From: Collinsella sp. AF23-4AC
GTDB taxonomy: Bacteria; Actinomycetota; Coriobacteriia; Coriobacteriales; Coriobacteriaceae
DNA length: 64,000 nt
Direction: 5' to 3'
NCBI RefSeq assembly: GCF_003462685.1
Contig: NZ_QRVE01000003.1
Span: 62,001-126,000, forward strand
Every line of letters starts with the position of its first letter. The first letter of the stretch is position 1. The position numbers were made by a program, and so were the translations under genes. The notes under the pieces are model-generated. The model searched no databases. It saw nothing but the letters and a program-made list of their open reading frames with translations, and had not been told where the DNA came from. Positions 48,916 through 57,827 of the stretch are shown in pieces.

Positions 48916-51900
48916 ATGGCGAACACCCAGAACTATATTAACCACCTGCTGCAGAACACCGGCATTACGCCGGCATGCAGCGAAGAAGAGCGCTTGGCTG
49001 CCGAGGATATCGCTCAGATCTTCCGCAACCACGGCTTTGATCCCGAGGTTCAGGAGTTCAATGCCCCGGCGCCCAGCAGGTTGGCATTTGCCGTTACCGG
49101 TATTCTTGCGTTTGCCGGCGCCCTGCTGATGGGCATCGGCGGCGGCATCGGCTTGGTCGGCACCTTGCTGGCCATTGTCGGTGCCGTTCTTTACGTGCTC
49201 GAGCGCACGGGCCATCCCGTGGTTTCGCGCCTGGGCAAGACGGGCGTGAGCCAAAATGTCATCGCCTACCACAAGGCCTCGGGCCCGCTCGCGTCTCCGC
49301 GCAACCGCCCGGTGGTCGTTGTCGCACACTACGACTCTCCCCGTGCTGAGCTGCTCGCCCGCGAGCCCTATGCTTCGTATCGTGCGCTCATCGCCAAGCT
49401 GTTGCCCGTTGCCACGGTTGCCCCTGCTGCCGTTGCCATCTTGCGTATCCTGCCGCTCCCCGGCGCGCTCAAGGTTCTGCTGTGGATTGTCGCGATCCTC
49501 GCTTCCCTCGTTGCGCTCGCCAACGCGGCAAACATCATTTCTAACCGTTTTGTGCTTCCCTATACGTCCGGCGCAGTGTGCAACAAGTCTTCTGTCGCCG
49601 CTATGCTCGGCGTTATGGACAACGTTGCTCCCTTCCAGGGCGAAAACGAGTTTCCCGACGATGTTCCGTTCGATACCTATTTTGGGGAGCAGAAGCGTCG
49701 TGCCGAGGAGATGGCGCGCGCAGCAGCGGAGTATGCCGCGGCCCAACAGCAAAACGACTACGGCAACACCATCGAGTATGAAGAGCCTACCTACGCCGAG
49801 GACGAGTTCGGTCAGCCGATTGCTCCCGACGCTCAGACCGAGCCCGAACAGGGCGAGGCTTTCGACGAGCAGATCGAGGGCTTTGAGGGTGCGTCTGCCG
49901 ACGAGACGCTGATTGGCGCCATCGTGCCCGAGGATCAGAATCAGGCTGTCCAGGCCGAAGAGTTCAATGACGAGGTTTCCGCTGCCGAGCCGGCGGAGGA
50001 GCCTGTCGCGGCCGAGCCCGAGCCCAAGCTCTATCGCAATGCCGCCGGCAACATCCGCTTTGGTTCGGATGCCATCCGTGCGCTCGGGATGCTTCCCGAG
50101 TCCTGCACGCTCGATTACGAGGAGGGCGAGGAGCCGACGTTTGAGCCCGAGCCTGCCCCCGTCGTGACTGCACCTGCGCCCGCCGTCACCGTGGATGATG
50201 AGTCTGCCGCGGTTACCGCTGCCGTTGCCGAGCCCGAGGCGGTGTCCGCGATCGATCCCGCGGCAGGACTGGACATTTTGGCCCCCGCCGCGCCGGCGCA
50301 AGACGTTGCGGACGAGCCTGACGACGATTACGTTGAACAGCCGAGGCGCGTGTCTTACGAGAGCGATACTGATTTTTCGGCCGAGATTTCCGCGGCAACG
50401 CCCCATGCCGATATTGCATCCGCGTTCTCTTCGATTGGCGCCAGTGCTTCCAACTTCCTTAAGGGTGCGCTTGCAAAGGGCAAGAAATTTGTCGACGATT
50501 TCGAGGAGAAGCGCGCTGCCGCACGCGAGGCTGCCGAGCAGGAGGCTATCGCTCAGCAGCAGGCAGCCGAGGCGGCACGTGAGCGCGCGGCGCAAGAGCT
50601 CGAGCAGAACGAGGCTATGCAGTCCGTGCCCGTCGACGCTGCCGAAGCTACAACGTCCTTTGAGTCCCAGCAACCGGCGTCCACGGATGTTGTTGAGGCG
50701 ACGACGTCTTTCGAGGCTCAGCAGCACGTCGATAGCACCATGTCGTTTGATGCCGCGCAGTTCGATTCCACGATAACGTTTGAAAAGCAAGGCACCGCGA
50801 TTGCCGAGCCCCTTCCTGTTTCCGATGAGCAGGGCGACGCGGCAGACGATGACGAGCCCATTGATGCTGCCGAAATTCAGGATGCTGCCGAGGACGAGTC
50901 CGTCGAGGTCAACTCTGACGAAGAGCAATACGCGGCAGCCGATCAAGGTGATTCGGCCGAGGTCGAGCAGGAGGAGGTGCCTGCGGTTTCCGAGACTCCC
51001 GAGACGGATGAGTCGAGGCCTTACTCCACGCAGATTTTCACCATGCCGACCCCGAGTGGTTCCGGTGCCACGGTTGCCAATGTCGCTCCCACCCAGGACG
51101 AAACGGTCGATTCCCTTATGGCCCAGATTTCCTCCCAAGCATCGCCGCGTCCGCAGATGAATGTTCCCGATCCGGCGTCGGCACCGTCGCCTGCACCCTC
51201 CTCGTCTCCGCTGGCTTCGGTCCCCGATCCGTCGCTGCCGTCGATGAAGCAGACAAACGTTGCGTCTCGCACGTCGCTGTTCGACCTTCCCGATCCCTCC
51301 GCACAGGTCAACGACCCCTTTGCTACCGCCCAGGGTCCCGAACCCACATCGGCACCCGTTGCGCCTCCTATGCCCGTTGCGTCGGGCGCACAGCCGATCG
51401 AGACCATTTCGGCTCCCGCCCCTGCGGCACCCAAGTCTCGCAAGCGCGGCCTGGGCGGCCTGTTCGGTCGTAAAAAGAAAAACGAACAGGACAGCATGAG
51501 TGACTGGCTGGGCGTCGAAGACGATTACGATGCCAAGAAGTCCGGTCGCGGCATCGGTTCGTGGGATAATTTCGAGGACGATAACGATGGCTGGAAGGGC
51601 GGCGCTACGTCTTCCGACGGCGCTTCTTCCGAAGATATGCTCTCGGCTGTCGCCTCTATGGGCGACGATGAGCTGCTCGGTCACGATATCTGGTTTGTGG
51701 CAACGGGCGCCTCGGATTGTGATGGCGCCGGTATGAAGGCCTTCTTGGCTTCGCATCGCGATAAGCTCCGCGGCGTCTTCTTCATCAATCTTGAATCCGT
51801 CGGCGCCGGTAGGCTTTCGGTGGTGACGGTTGAGGGCGAACAGCAGCTGCTCAAGGGCGATCGCCGCATCATGAACCTGGTCAGCAAGGTGTGCAAGTCG

Positions 51901-52113
51901 TTCCATGTCGATTGTGGCGCGCTCGAGATGCCCTATGCCAAGACCGATGCCTACGCCGCGCTCGAGGCGAGCCGCCGAGCCCTCACCATCGCCGGCGTGG
52001 ACGGCACGCGTCTGGCTTGCGCTCGTACCGAGGACGACCTGCCCCACAATGTCAACCCGACGAACATTGCCACGGTATCCGAGGTCGTGACCGAGGTTAT
52101 CCGCCGTTCGTAG
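48916..52113 (+). CDS. Membrane protein with an M28 peptidase-like fold split by a long disordered insert
   Basis: 1065 residues. The first 230 form the N-terminal part of an M28 aminopeptidase fold, with two hydrophobic segments inserted (about 58-95 and 165-205). The metal motif VVVVAHYDSPR is kept, but the next ligand site reads SGAVCNKSSVAAML, where active enzymes have Asp. Residues 240-920 are acidic, Ala/Pro/Glu-rich and disordered. Residues 925-1065 resume the fold (DIWFVATGASDCDGAG, NLESVGAG, LPHNVNPTN); the general-base Glu pair is missing. Probably a non-catalytic or altered relative. ATG at 48916 has GGAG 5-6 nt upstream; the 50 upstream in-frame codons are rejected. Confidence 0.72.
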   Translation: MANTQNYINHLLQNTGITPACSEEERLAAEDIAQIFRNHGFDPEVQEFNAPAPSRLAFAVTGILAFAGALLMGIGGGIGLVGTLLAIVGAVLYVLERTGHPVVSRLGKTGVSQNVIAYHKASGPLASPRNRPVVVVAHYDSPRAELLAREPYASYRALIAKLLPVATVAPAAVAILRILPLPGALKVLLWIVAILASLVALANAANIISNRFVLPYTSGAVCNKSSVAAMLGVMDNVAPFQGENEFPDDVPFDTYFGEQKRRAEEMARAAAEYAAAQQQNDYGNTIEYEEPTYAEDEFGQPIAPDAQTEPEQGEAFDEQIEGFEGASADETLIGAIVPEDQNQAVQAEEFNDEVSAAEPAEEPVAAEPEPKLYRNAAGNIRFGSDAIRALGMLPESCTLDYEEGEEPTFEPEPAPVVTAPAPAVTVDDESAAVTAAVAEPEAVSAIDPAAGLDILAPAAPAQDVADEPDDDYVEQPRRVSYESDTDFSAEISAATPHADIASAFSSIGASASNFLKGALAKGKKFVDDFEEKRAAAREAAEQEAIAQQQAAEAARERAAQELEQNEAMQSVPVDAAEATTSFESQQPASTDVVEATTSFEAQQHVDSTMSFDAAQFDSTITFEKQGTAIAEPLPVSDEQGDAADDDEPIDAAEIQDAAEDESVEVNSDEEQYAAADQGDSAEVEQEEVPAVSETPETDESRPYSTQIFTMPTPSGSGATVANVAPTQDETVDSLMAQISSQASPRPQMNVPDPASAPSPAPSSSPLASVPDPSLPSMKQTNVASRTSLFDLPDPSAQVNDPFATAQGPEPTSAPVAPPMPVASGAQPIETISAPAPAAPKSRKRGLGGLFGRKKKNEQDSMSDWLGVEDDYDAKKSGRGIGSWDNFEDDNDGWKGGATSSDGASSEDMLSAVASMGDDELLGHDIWFVATGASDCDGAGMKAFLASHRDKLRGVFFINLESVGAGRLSVVTVEGEQQLLKGDRRIMNLVSKVCKSFHVDCGALEMPYAKTDAYAALEASRRALTIAGVDGTRLACARTEDDLPHNVNPTNIATVSEVVTEVIRRS

Positions 52114-52134
52114 ACGGAGCTCTAAGGAGTCAAC

Positions 52135-52353
52135 GTGTTTTCGTATATTAAGCGCCATTGGCCTGTCTACGTGATTTTGACCTTGATTGCCATTGCGTTG
52201 GGGTTTGGAGCCGCCTATATCGTGGGCGCGAAGGGCTCGACCCCCGCCTCCGCAATCAGCGAAGAGGTGGAGCAAGAACAGAGCACGGGTGCCGATGGGA
52301 TTCCTGAGTCCGAGCAGGCAATCGTTGATGGTGGATCTTCGTCTGCAGAGTAG
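52135..52353 (+). CDS. Small single-pass membrane protein (GTG start)
   Basis: 72 residues. N-terminal HWPVYVILTLIAIALGFGAAY membrane helix then an acidic Ser/Glu-rich tail. AAGGAG lies 7 nt before GTG 52135, 21 nt after the M28-like gene, so they are probably co-transcribed. Family unknown. Confidence 0.7.
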   Translation: MFSYIKRHWPVYVILTLIAIALGFGAAYIVGAKGSTPASAISEEVEQEQSTGADGIPESEQAIVDGGSSSAE

Positions 52354-52377
52354 ATACGGCGATTTAAATGATTGAAA

Positions 52378-52413
52378 GCGGGCGAGCCGGGGGACTGGCT
52401 CGCCCGCTTTTTT
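52378..52413. terminator. Terminator between the convergent M28-like and adhesin genes
   Basis: 11-bp stem GCGGGCGAGCC with an 8-nt loop, followed by TTTTTT on the plus strand. On the minus strand the sequence after the stem has few T, so it mainly serves the plus strand. Confidence 0.88.
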
Positions 52414-52419
52414 ATCGCG

Positions 52420-55400
52420 CTAGCGCTTCTTTGGGATCGACCTAAGGCGAGCGAACCATAAGGCTGCGGCACCCGAGGTCAGAAGCGCGGTGATGCAGGC
52501 GGCGATGGGAACTGATCCTGTTGCCGGTAGGTCTTGCGGTAGGGTACAGCGTTGAATGACACGGTCCTCGTCATGTGACTCAAGTTTATCGCCGCCGCCG
52601 TTGCGGCAAAGATCGACGCGCGCGCTGTTGGTGAGTGCGGTTTGGGGCGTATAAGCCGACGTTGCCTGCATGTGCACGGCTGCGCCCCGAGCGTCTGTGC
52701 CAAGGATTGCTTTGGCATCGTCAAGGTCGTCGTGCTCATCTTTGAGATCATCACGGGTCCAAGAATCCACATCGCTTCGAGTCGTAAAGTCGGCGGCTAC
52801 TGCACCGTATTCAATGCGAATGCCCGTTACGACGGTATTGGATGCAAGGTCAAGTTCTTTCACCTCGAGTGTGGTGGATTCCGTGGTCGGGACATCCGCC
52901 TTCCAGAGGTGCCAGCCGTCGTAATCGACGAGGCGGCAATCCTCACCCAAGCTTTCTATTACTTCGTCGGACTCAAGCCAAGGATTTTCGTGCCCATCGT
53001 CAAGTGTCGCGTTTGCCGGCTCATCGACGTCTGTCGAGTCCAACGGCGCCGTGCGATACCACACGTTGCACAGACCGCTGAGGTCGCCGATGGCGACGGG
53101 GGTTTCGATTGAGACGAATCTCGCCGTATCGTCCTCGGCACACTCAAGATCATCGGTAATTGTGAACTCATCAACCCAGGTAGCTGAATCATTTCGAGCG
53201 TCGATGGTATAGGAGAAAAGTCCGTCCGTATTGGTTTGCGTCGCGGCGCGATTTTTACCATCGCCGTTGGCCAGCAGACCCTTCCCGATAGGTTGGACAA
53301 GTTCCTGACGCTTGTCGACCTGTCCTTTGATCTCGATGGGCGCATCCTTCATCGCGACGGATTGGACTTCTCCCGTATCCTTTATTTCAAACGTTATCTC
53401 CTCGGCAAGGTCATAGGTCCGCGGCGACATCATTTCGCGCAACGAGTAGGTGCCGGGTGCAAGATGTTCGACGCGGTGCGGCTTGTCGGATGAGGTCCAG
53501 GAGTCTATTTCGGTTTTATCGGGACCATATAAGGTGAGCTGTGCGCCTTTCACTTCCTGCTCTCCGCTTGCATCGACCTTGGAGATGTCAACCTTGGTGT
53601 AATCGTTGGATACGTTAAGCCGTGCCTCCACAACGGGTGTTTTCTGGTCGGCATAAGTCAGGTCGACGATATGGTGCGTCCGGTCGAGTAAGAAGCCGGT
53701 CGGCGCTTGAGTCTCGACAACCTCGTAGCGTGCGGTGCCAGATCCCAGCGGGAGGTCGTCCGCGCGTGCTTCTCCAGTTTCATCCGTCGTGACGGTAGCG
53801 ACAGTCTCACCGTCGAGCGCGGCAATGCTACCGTCGGGGCGCACGATATCACCTGAGGCACGGATCTCAAAGATGGCGCCCGCGAGGCTGCTGCCGTCTA
53901 CGGCATCGGTTTTAACGATCCTGATGTTTCCGGTCGCGGCGCGGTCATAATACGAGACGATTGCAACGGGCGTTAGGTTTATATCGGCGGGTATGTTTAC
54001 CTCGATCTCTTCACCGACAAGATAGGGCTCTTTGGCCGAGGTTTCGCGTACATAATAGGTGCCCGGCACGAGCGATTCGGGCAGTGTGACGGTGCCGGTC
54101 GCGTCAGTCGTAAAGGTGTCCATTACATTATGTGCTGGATACCAGCATGTTTGTGAGACAGGTTTGTGATTGCTGTCGAGGAGTTGGAAGGTGAATCCGG
54201 CTAGCGGAACAGAAGCGCCTGTTTGGGCATCGCGTTTTACAATCTGGAGATGCGTCGACAGAGCGTGGTTGTCCACGATATATTGAAGCTCGGCGCCGTC
54301 GGAAATCTGATTGGCCCCGACGGTCCATTCCCCTGCACGTTTAAAACCCTCGGGGACGGTTTCCGGAACCTCGCGAACGGTGTAGCCGGCGCGGTCGTAT
54401 GGGATGGCTCCGTGGACACCGGCGGGTCGCTTGCCTGCGCCGAACCATGCTTCTGACTGATCTTTGGTGGAGGCAAAGCCATAGATGTTTGTGGTCAGTG
54501 TGCCAACAACCTGCTGAGAGCTGTTGCTGACAACCTCAAAGACAACACCTCCTGCCGGCTGCTCCAGGCCGGATTGATCGCTATTGCCGTAGTCCTTGAA
54601 TTTGGAAATCTCAAGGTCAAACGCAATGGGGATATCGGAAACGCGAGATTCGATCTCGACCACGCCTGAATCACCGAGCTGGTCGGCTCCAACGGTATAG
54701 GACCAGCTGTCGTTGGCTGGCAGGTAGCCCTCGGGGGCTTTTGACTCATAGATGGTAAAGGTTCCTAGGGGGACATCGGTGAGGGTAGCTCGACCGCTTT
54801 CATCGGTTGTGAGGGTTTGCGCCCATCCGGGGGTGGATTGCGACACGCACGTGAACTCTGCTCCCGCAAGTGAAGCTCCAGCCTGGGGTCCGGCATCCGT
54901 CGCGGCATCGAGTTTTACGATACACAGGTTGATGGTGCCGGGCTGTTCTTCAATGGCGACCTGTCCACCGTCATTCCCCGTGGTAAAGGCGATGCGATCA
55001 CGACGGGGGACATAGCCGGCCGGCGCCTTCGTTTCAACTAGGTAGTATGCCGTATTGGGCAGAAGTGCTGCCTGCGCTCGACCGTTGCTGTCCATCTGGA
55101 TGGTGCCGACACGCGCGCCGCTGGCGCTCTCAAAAACATCGAATGTTGCCCCGTCAAACTGATAAGTATTGTTTCCGCTGGTAATGGCAGCGTTTGCAGA
55201 CTGCTTTTGGAAGGAAACAGAGACCGCCGGCAGTACATAGAGCATGTCTTGACGTTTGCTGCCGCCCGATACGGCTCCTAGATAGCGCCGCGCGCGGTGC
55301 GGAGCGGCTTTGATGCTTCCTGATTTTGCGCTGTCGTGGAGCCATCGCGCAGCCGCCACGACTTCATTGTCGGCGGTAAAGTGTCCACTCTTGGTTTTGC

Positions 55401-55851
55401 CCTGAGCGGTCGTGTAGGAGTAGGTGCCGTCGACATGGGTAGTGCCGTTGAGCATCCATACGGCAAGCTGGGTGGCGGCGCGGGCGCGATCTGGTGAAAG
55501 ATGGTAACCGCCAAACGACGTGGCGGTAGGATATCCGTGACAAACGATTGCCGCGAACTCGTCGTCGAGCCACACCCAGCCTTGATCAAAGTTGAGCCAT
55601 GGGCCGCCCGGCTTGGTGGGGCCGGGGCGCTCCTGGTTCATGCAGTAGGCAATCGAGGCGTCTTGAGCTTCATACTTGCCGATGAAGAAGGGCCCACAAT
55701 CATCGCTAATAGTGCGGAAGCCGAGCTGGTCGTAGCCATCGACGGCAAATGCGGCTCCCGGTGCCAGGCAGCCGAAAAGCAGGAAGAGGAGCAGGAGCAG
55801 CGGACCTGTTGTGATTGCGCTGTGGACAGAGTGCGTGGGTGCGTTGGACAT
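52420..55851 (-). CDS. LPXTG-anchored thioester-domain adhesin with Cna-B/SpaA repeats
   Basis: 1143 residues. Signal peptide 1-36 (LLLLLFLLFGCLAPGAAFA). Thioester domain at about 38-165: Cys70 in YCMNQE and Gln128 in ATQLAVWML are the predicted thioester pair. Then about six SpaA/Cna-B-type beta domains, each opening with a Lys-Asp strand such as IVKLDAATDA and closing with an E-x-x-APxGY or related strand, likely crosslinked by isopeptide bonds. A distinct domain precedes the sorting signal LPATG, a hydrophobic helix and a KKR tail. A stalk-like adhesin that may bond covalently to host surfaces. ATG at 55851 has GGAG upstream. GC content is lower than neighbours. Confidence 0.85.
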   Translation of the reverse strand: MSNAPTHSVHSAITTGPLLLLLFLLFGCLAPGAAFAVDGYDQLGFRTISDDCGPFFIGKYEAQDASIAYCMNQERPGPTKPGGPWLNFDQGWVWLDDEFAAIVCHGYPTATSFGGYHLSPDRARAATQLAVWMLNGTTHVDGTYSYTTAQGKTKSGHFTADNEVVAAARWLHDSAKSGSIKAAPHRARRYLGAVSGGSKRQDMLYVLPAVSVSFQKQSANAAITSGNNTYQFDGATFDVFESASGARVGTIQMDSNGRAQAALLPNTAYYLVETKAPAGYVPRRDRIAFTTGNDGGQVAIEEQPGTINLCIVKLDAATDAGPQAGASLAGAEFTCVSQSTPGWAQTLTTDESGRATLTDVPLGTFTIYESKAPEGYLPANDSWSYTVGADQLGDSGVVEIESRVSDIPIAFDLEISKFKDYGNSDQSGLEQPAGGVVFEVVSNSSQQVVGTLTTNIYGFASTKDQSEAWFGAGKRPAGVHGAIPYDRAGYTVREVPETVPEGFKRAGEWTVGANQISDGAELQYIVDNHALSTHLQIVKRDAQTGASVPLAGFTFQLLDSNHKPVSQTCWYPAHNVMDTFTTDATGTVTLPESLVPGTYYVRETSAKEPYLVGEEIEVNIPADINLTPVAIVSYYDRAATGNIRIVKTDAVDGSSLAGAIFEIRASGDIVRPDGSIAALDGETVATVTTDETGEARADDLPLGSGTARYEVVETQAPTGFLLDRTHHIVDLTYADQKTPVVEARLNVSNDYTKVDISKVDASGEQEVKGAQLTLYGPDKTEIDSWTSSDKPHRVEHLAPGTYSLREMMSPRTYDLAEEITFEIKDTGEVQSVAMKDAPIEIKGQVDKRQELVQPIGKGLLANGDGKNRAATQTNTDGLFSYTIDARNDSATWVDEFTITDDLECAEDDTARFVSIETPVAIGDLSGLCNVWYRTAPLDSTDVDEPANATLDDGHENPWLESDEVIESLGEDCRLVDYDGWHLWKADVPTTESTTLEVKELDLASNTVVTGIRIEYGAVAADFTTRSDVDSWTRDDLKDEHDDLDDAKAILGTDARGAAVHMQATSAYTPQTALTNSARVDLCRNGGGDKLESHDEDRVIQRCTLPQDLPATGSVPIAACITALLTSGAAALWFARLRSIPKKR

Positions 55852-56148
55852 GGCTGCTCCTTATCCCTCGTGCGCCGCACGGGGAGGCTGCGACGCGTAG
55901 GATGAGGCTACCCCCGAGGTTCATGCGGGTAAGTACCGGAGCCTGACCAAAAGCTTGCCCAATTCCTGACAAATTGAGCTCAAATACAACAATCAAGCAA
56001 AAGCGCAGGTAGAAGATAGGGAGAACAGGAGGTCAAAGGTCCTCATCTCCACAATTGACGCGATTTTCAAACGAATCTCCACAGTTAAAACAAGCATCAC
56101 CACCCTTGTATCGAACAAGAAAACCGCGTTATACTAGCCAACACACAA
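55852..56148. other. Spacer upstream of the adhesin gene and tRNA-Gly
   Basis: No gene. Contains the tRNA-Gly promoter at 56106-56135 and the adhesin leader on the other strand. AT-rich between 55970 and 56110. Confidence 0.5.
56106..56135 (+). promoter_or_regulatory. Promoter of tRNA-Gly
   Basis: TTGTAT, 18-bp spacer, TATACT, ending 13 nt before the mature tRNA. Confidence 0.65.
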
Positions 56149-56223
56149 GCGGGCATCGCCAAGTGGTAAGGCATCAGCTTCCCAAGCTGACACTCGCGGG
56201 TTCGAGTCCCGTTGCCCGCTCCA
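56149..56223 (+). tRNA. tRNA-Gly (anticodon CCC)
   Basis: Acceptor GCGGGCA pairs with TGCCCGC, then T and encoded CCA. The anticodon loop reads TTCCCAA. The last 14 nt recur at 62447-62460, so its 3' end appears to be an integration site. Confidence 0.95.
56210..56223. other. attL-like direct repeat at the tRNA-Gly 3' end
   Basis: CGTTGCCCGCTCCA is identical to 62447-62460 in the same orientation. Confidence 0.7.
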
Positions 56224-56235
56224 GTTAAGAGCACA

Positions 56236-56267
56236 AGCACGGCACCATCACGGTGCCGTGCTTTTTT
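56236..56267 (+). terminator. Terminator of tRNA-Gly
   Basis: Stem AGCACGGCACC and its complement with a short loop, followed by six T. Confidence 0.88.
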
Positions 56268-56274
56268 CAATAAA

Positions 56275-56370
56275 GTGCTGGGATTCGAACCCGACAGGGT
56301 GCGAGCGTTAATCAAATGTCCAAGTGTGAATTCTCACACTATGCCGTTAACCAACTTACTACGATACGCG
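56275..56370 (-). other. tRNA-like decayed sequence
   Basis: On the minus strand: a D-arm-like AGTTGGTTAACGGC, an anticodon-arm-like AGTGTGAGAATTCACACT palindrome, a long variable stretch, and a T-arm-like GGGTTCGAATCCC. The acceptor arms do not pair, so it is not a functional tRNA. It may be a remnant left by an earlier integration. Confidence 0.35.
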
Positions 56371-56426
56371 TTGCATTTTGTTTGTGTTGAGGCTATAGGC
56401 TTAACGGCGGTTAAAAGGTCACCTCA

Positions 56427-57827
56427 CTAGGTGTTGGAGACAACCTTCTCGATGGCGATATCGACCTGCTCCTGTGCCAGCTTGGTAGCCTCGTTCTCAA
56501 GTTGGTCAGCCTTGGCCGAGGTGCTCACGCTCCTGTCCATAAGGTCGGCGATGGCAGATTCGACGTCCGCGCCAAGACGGGGAACGCGAATTTTTTTGAT
56601 ATCGATAGGGCTAAGTTGAGGCACCGAGGTTCCGTATGCGCAACGAACGACCGACGGCCTGCCAACGGTGGGACTGTTCAGAAAAGCAAGCAGGTAGCCA
56701 GTTCGAATCTTTGTAACGTCGGGATAGATTCTCAGCAGATGGTTGCTGCCAAACATTCCCTCATGATTCTCCGTGAGCAAAAGAGCTCGTCCTAGGATGC
56801 CGTACTTTTGACCAGAACATGCCATGACGAGAGTTCCCGGCTTTAGGATGTAACGCTCCCAGTTTTTAATGAGCTTGGCGTAAACAAATTTTGTCGGTTG
56901 AGTGTTAACGTCAAAGACCTCGGACACACCCACAAAGGGAACGTTGGAATCGCCATAAAACCGCTTGAAGCGAGGAAGCTCTTCGACGTCCTCTACAAGT
57001 TCAGCAAGTGGCGCATACTCCATTACGTCAACCAATGAGTCTACGGCGCTTATAGAGCCGGCATAACTGTCAGCATCAAGGCGCGATCTGTTGTCAATAA
57101 CTTTGGATAAACTCACCACGCATGTTCCTGCAGGACTTTCTGCCTCACAAGCAATACCGACCTCCTTCTCCAACAGCTTAAACGCCCCGTCCCGCAGCTT
57201 CCAGGCCTCGCCGCGCAGGCGCACAGCCTCGGCAGCTTTGTCGCCGATGGCTTTGCGCGTGGCCGCATCGGGCATGATGACCGGAAACTCGTTGGCGTGG
57301 GCCACCTCGATGTGCTTGATCATGTGACCGTACTGAGACGCTCGTGCGATCTGCTTGAAGAAGTCCGTCTTCATATACGCGTAGAGCCAGCCGTACTCGT
57401 CTTGGTCCTTCGGCTCGATGCGCAACAGGTCGTCCGTGATGACCTTGTTCAGGTGATGCGGGTACACGGCGGTAACGTTGCCCACCACGCCCGAGCGCGA
57501 AAGCAGCAGCCAATCCTGATTGACGAATCTAGAATCAGCCTGGGGCACGAAAGGCGCGGCGAGCCACTTCCTCACTCGGGGAAAGTCCTCGAACACCTGG
57601 CCGGCGGTAAAGAAGGGTAGCCCTTTGCCTTCCGGCACGGTATACCCCGTCAGTCTGCTCGGCTGCCAAATGTCGGTAAGGTCACCGAGCCTCTTGTGGT
57701 TGTCGCACTGGTTGGCAAGGCGTACGAAGCCGTACCCGTCGCGCAGGTAGGTTGACGCCTCGAGCCTCACGTCGCCGCCCAGCACGGTGGAAAGTCGGAC
57801 GCTCTTCACCAAAGGCGCGATCGTCAT
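56427..57827 (-). CDS. Restriction-modification specificity (S) subunit
   Basis: 466 residues. Two target-recognition halves separated by a central helix: first TRD about 20-205, conserved helix about 205-240 (RKAIGDKAAEAVRLRGEAWK), second TRD about 260-420 ending in a second coiled region. Typical HsdS-like twin layout reading a bipartite DNA target. ATG at 57827 has GGAGG upstream and overlaps the methylase stop by 4 nt (ATGA). The second half and its DNA are visibly more AT-rich than the first, consistent with exchange of one TRD. Confidence 0.85.
   Translation of the reverse strand: MTIAPLVKSVRLSTVLGGDVRLEASTYLRDGYGFVRLANQCDNHKRLGDLTDIWQPSRLTGYTVPEGKGLPFFTAGQVFEDFPRVRKWLAAPFVPQADSRFVNQDWLLLSRSGVVGNVTAVYPHHLNKVITDDLLRIEPKDQDEYGWLYAYMKTDFFKQIARASQYGHMIKHIEVAHANEFPVIMPDAATRKAIGDKAAEAVRLRGEAWKLRDGAFKLLEKEVGIACEAESPAGTCVVSLSKVIDNRSRLDADSYAGSISAVDSLVDVMEYAPLAELVEDVEELPRFKRFYGDSNVPFVGVSEVFDVNTQPTKFVYAKLIKNWERYILKPGTLVMACSGQKYGILGRALLLTENHEGMFGSNHLLRIYPDVTKIRTGYLLAFLNSPTVGRPSVVRCAYGTSVPQLSPIDIKKIRVPRLGADVESAIADLMDRSVSTSAKADQLENEATKLAQEQVDIAIEKVVSNT

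Noticed and set aside
48865..52275. 1136-codon minus-strand open frame opposite the M28-like gene
   Set aside because: Its length comes from the repetitive Ala/Glu/Pro coding sequence on the plus strand. Arg/Gly/Leu-rich composition and no ribosome site argue against a gene.
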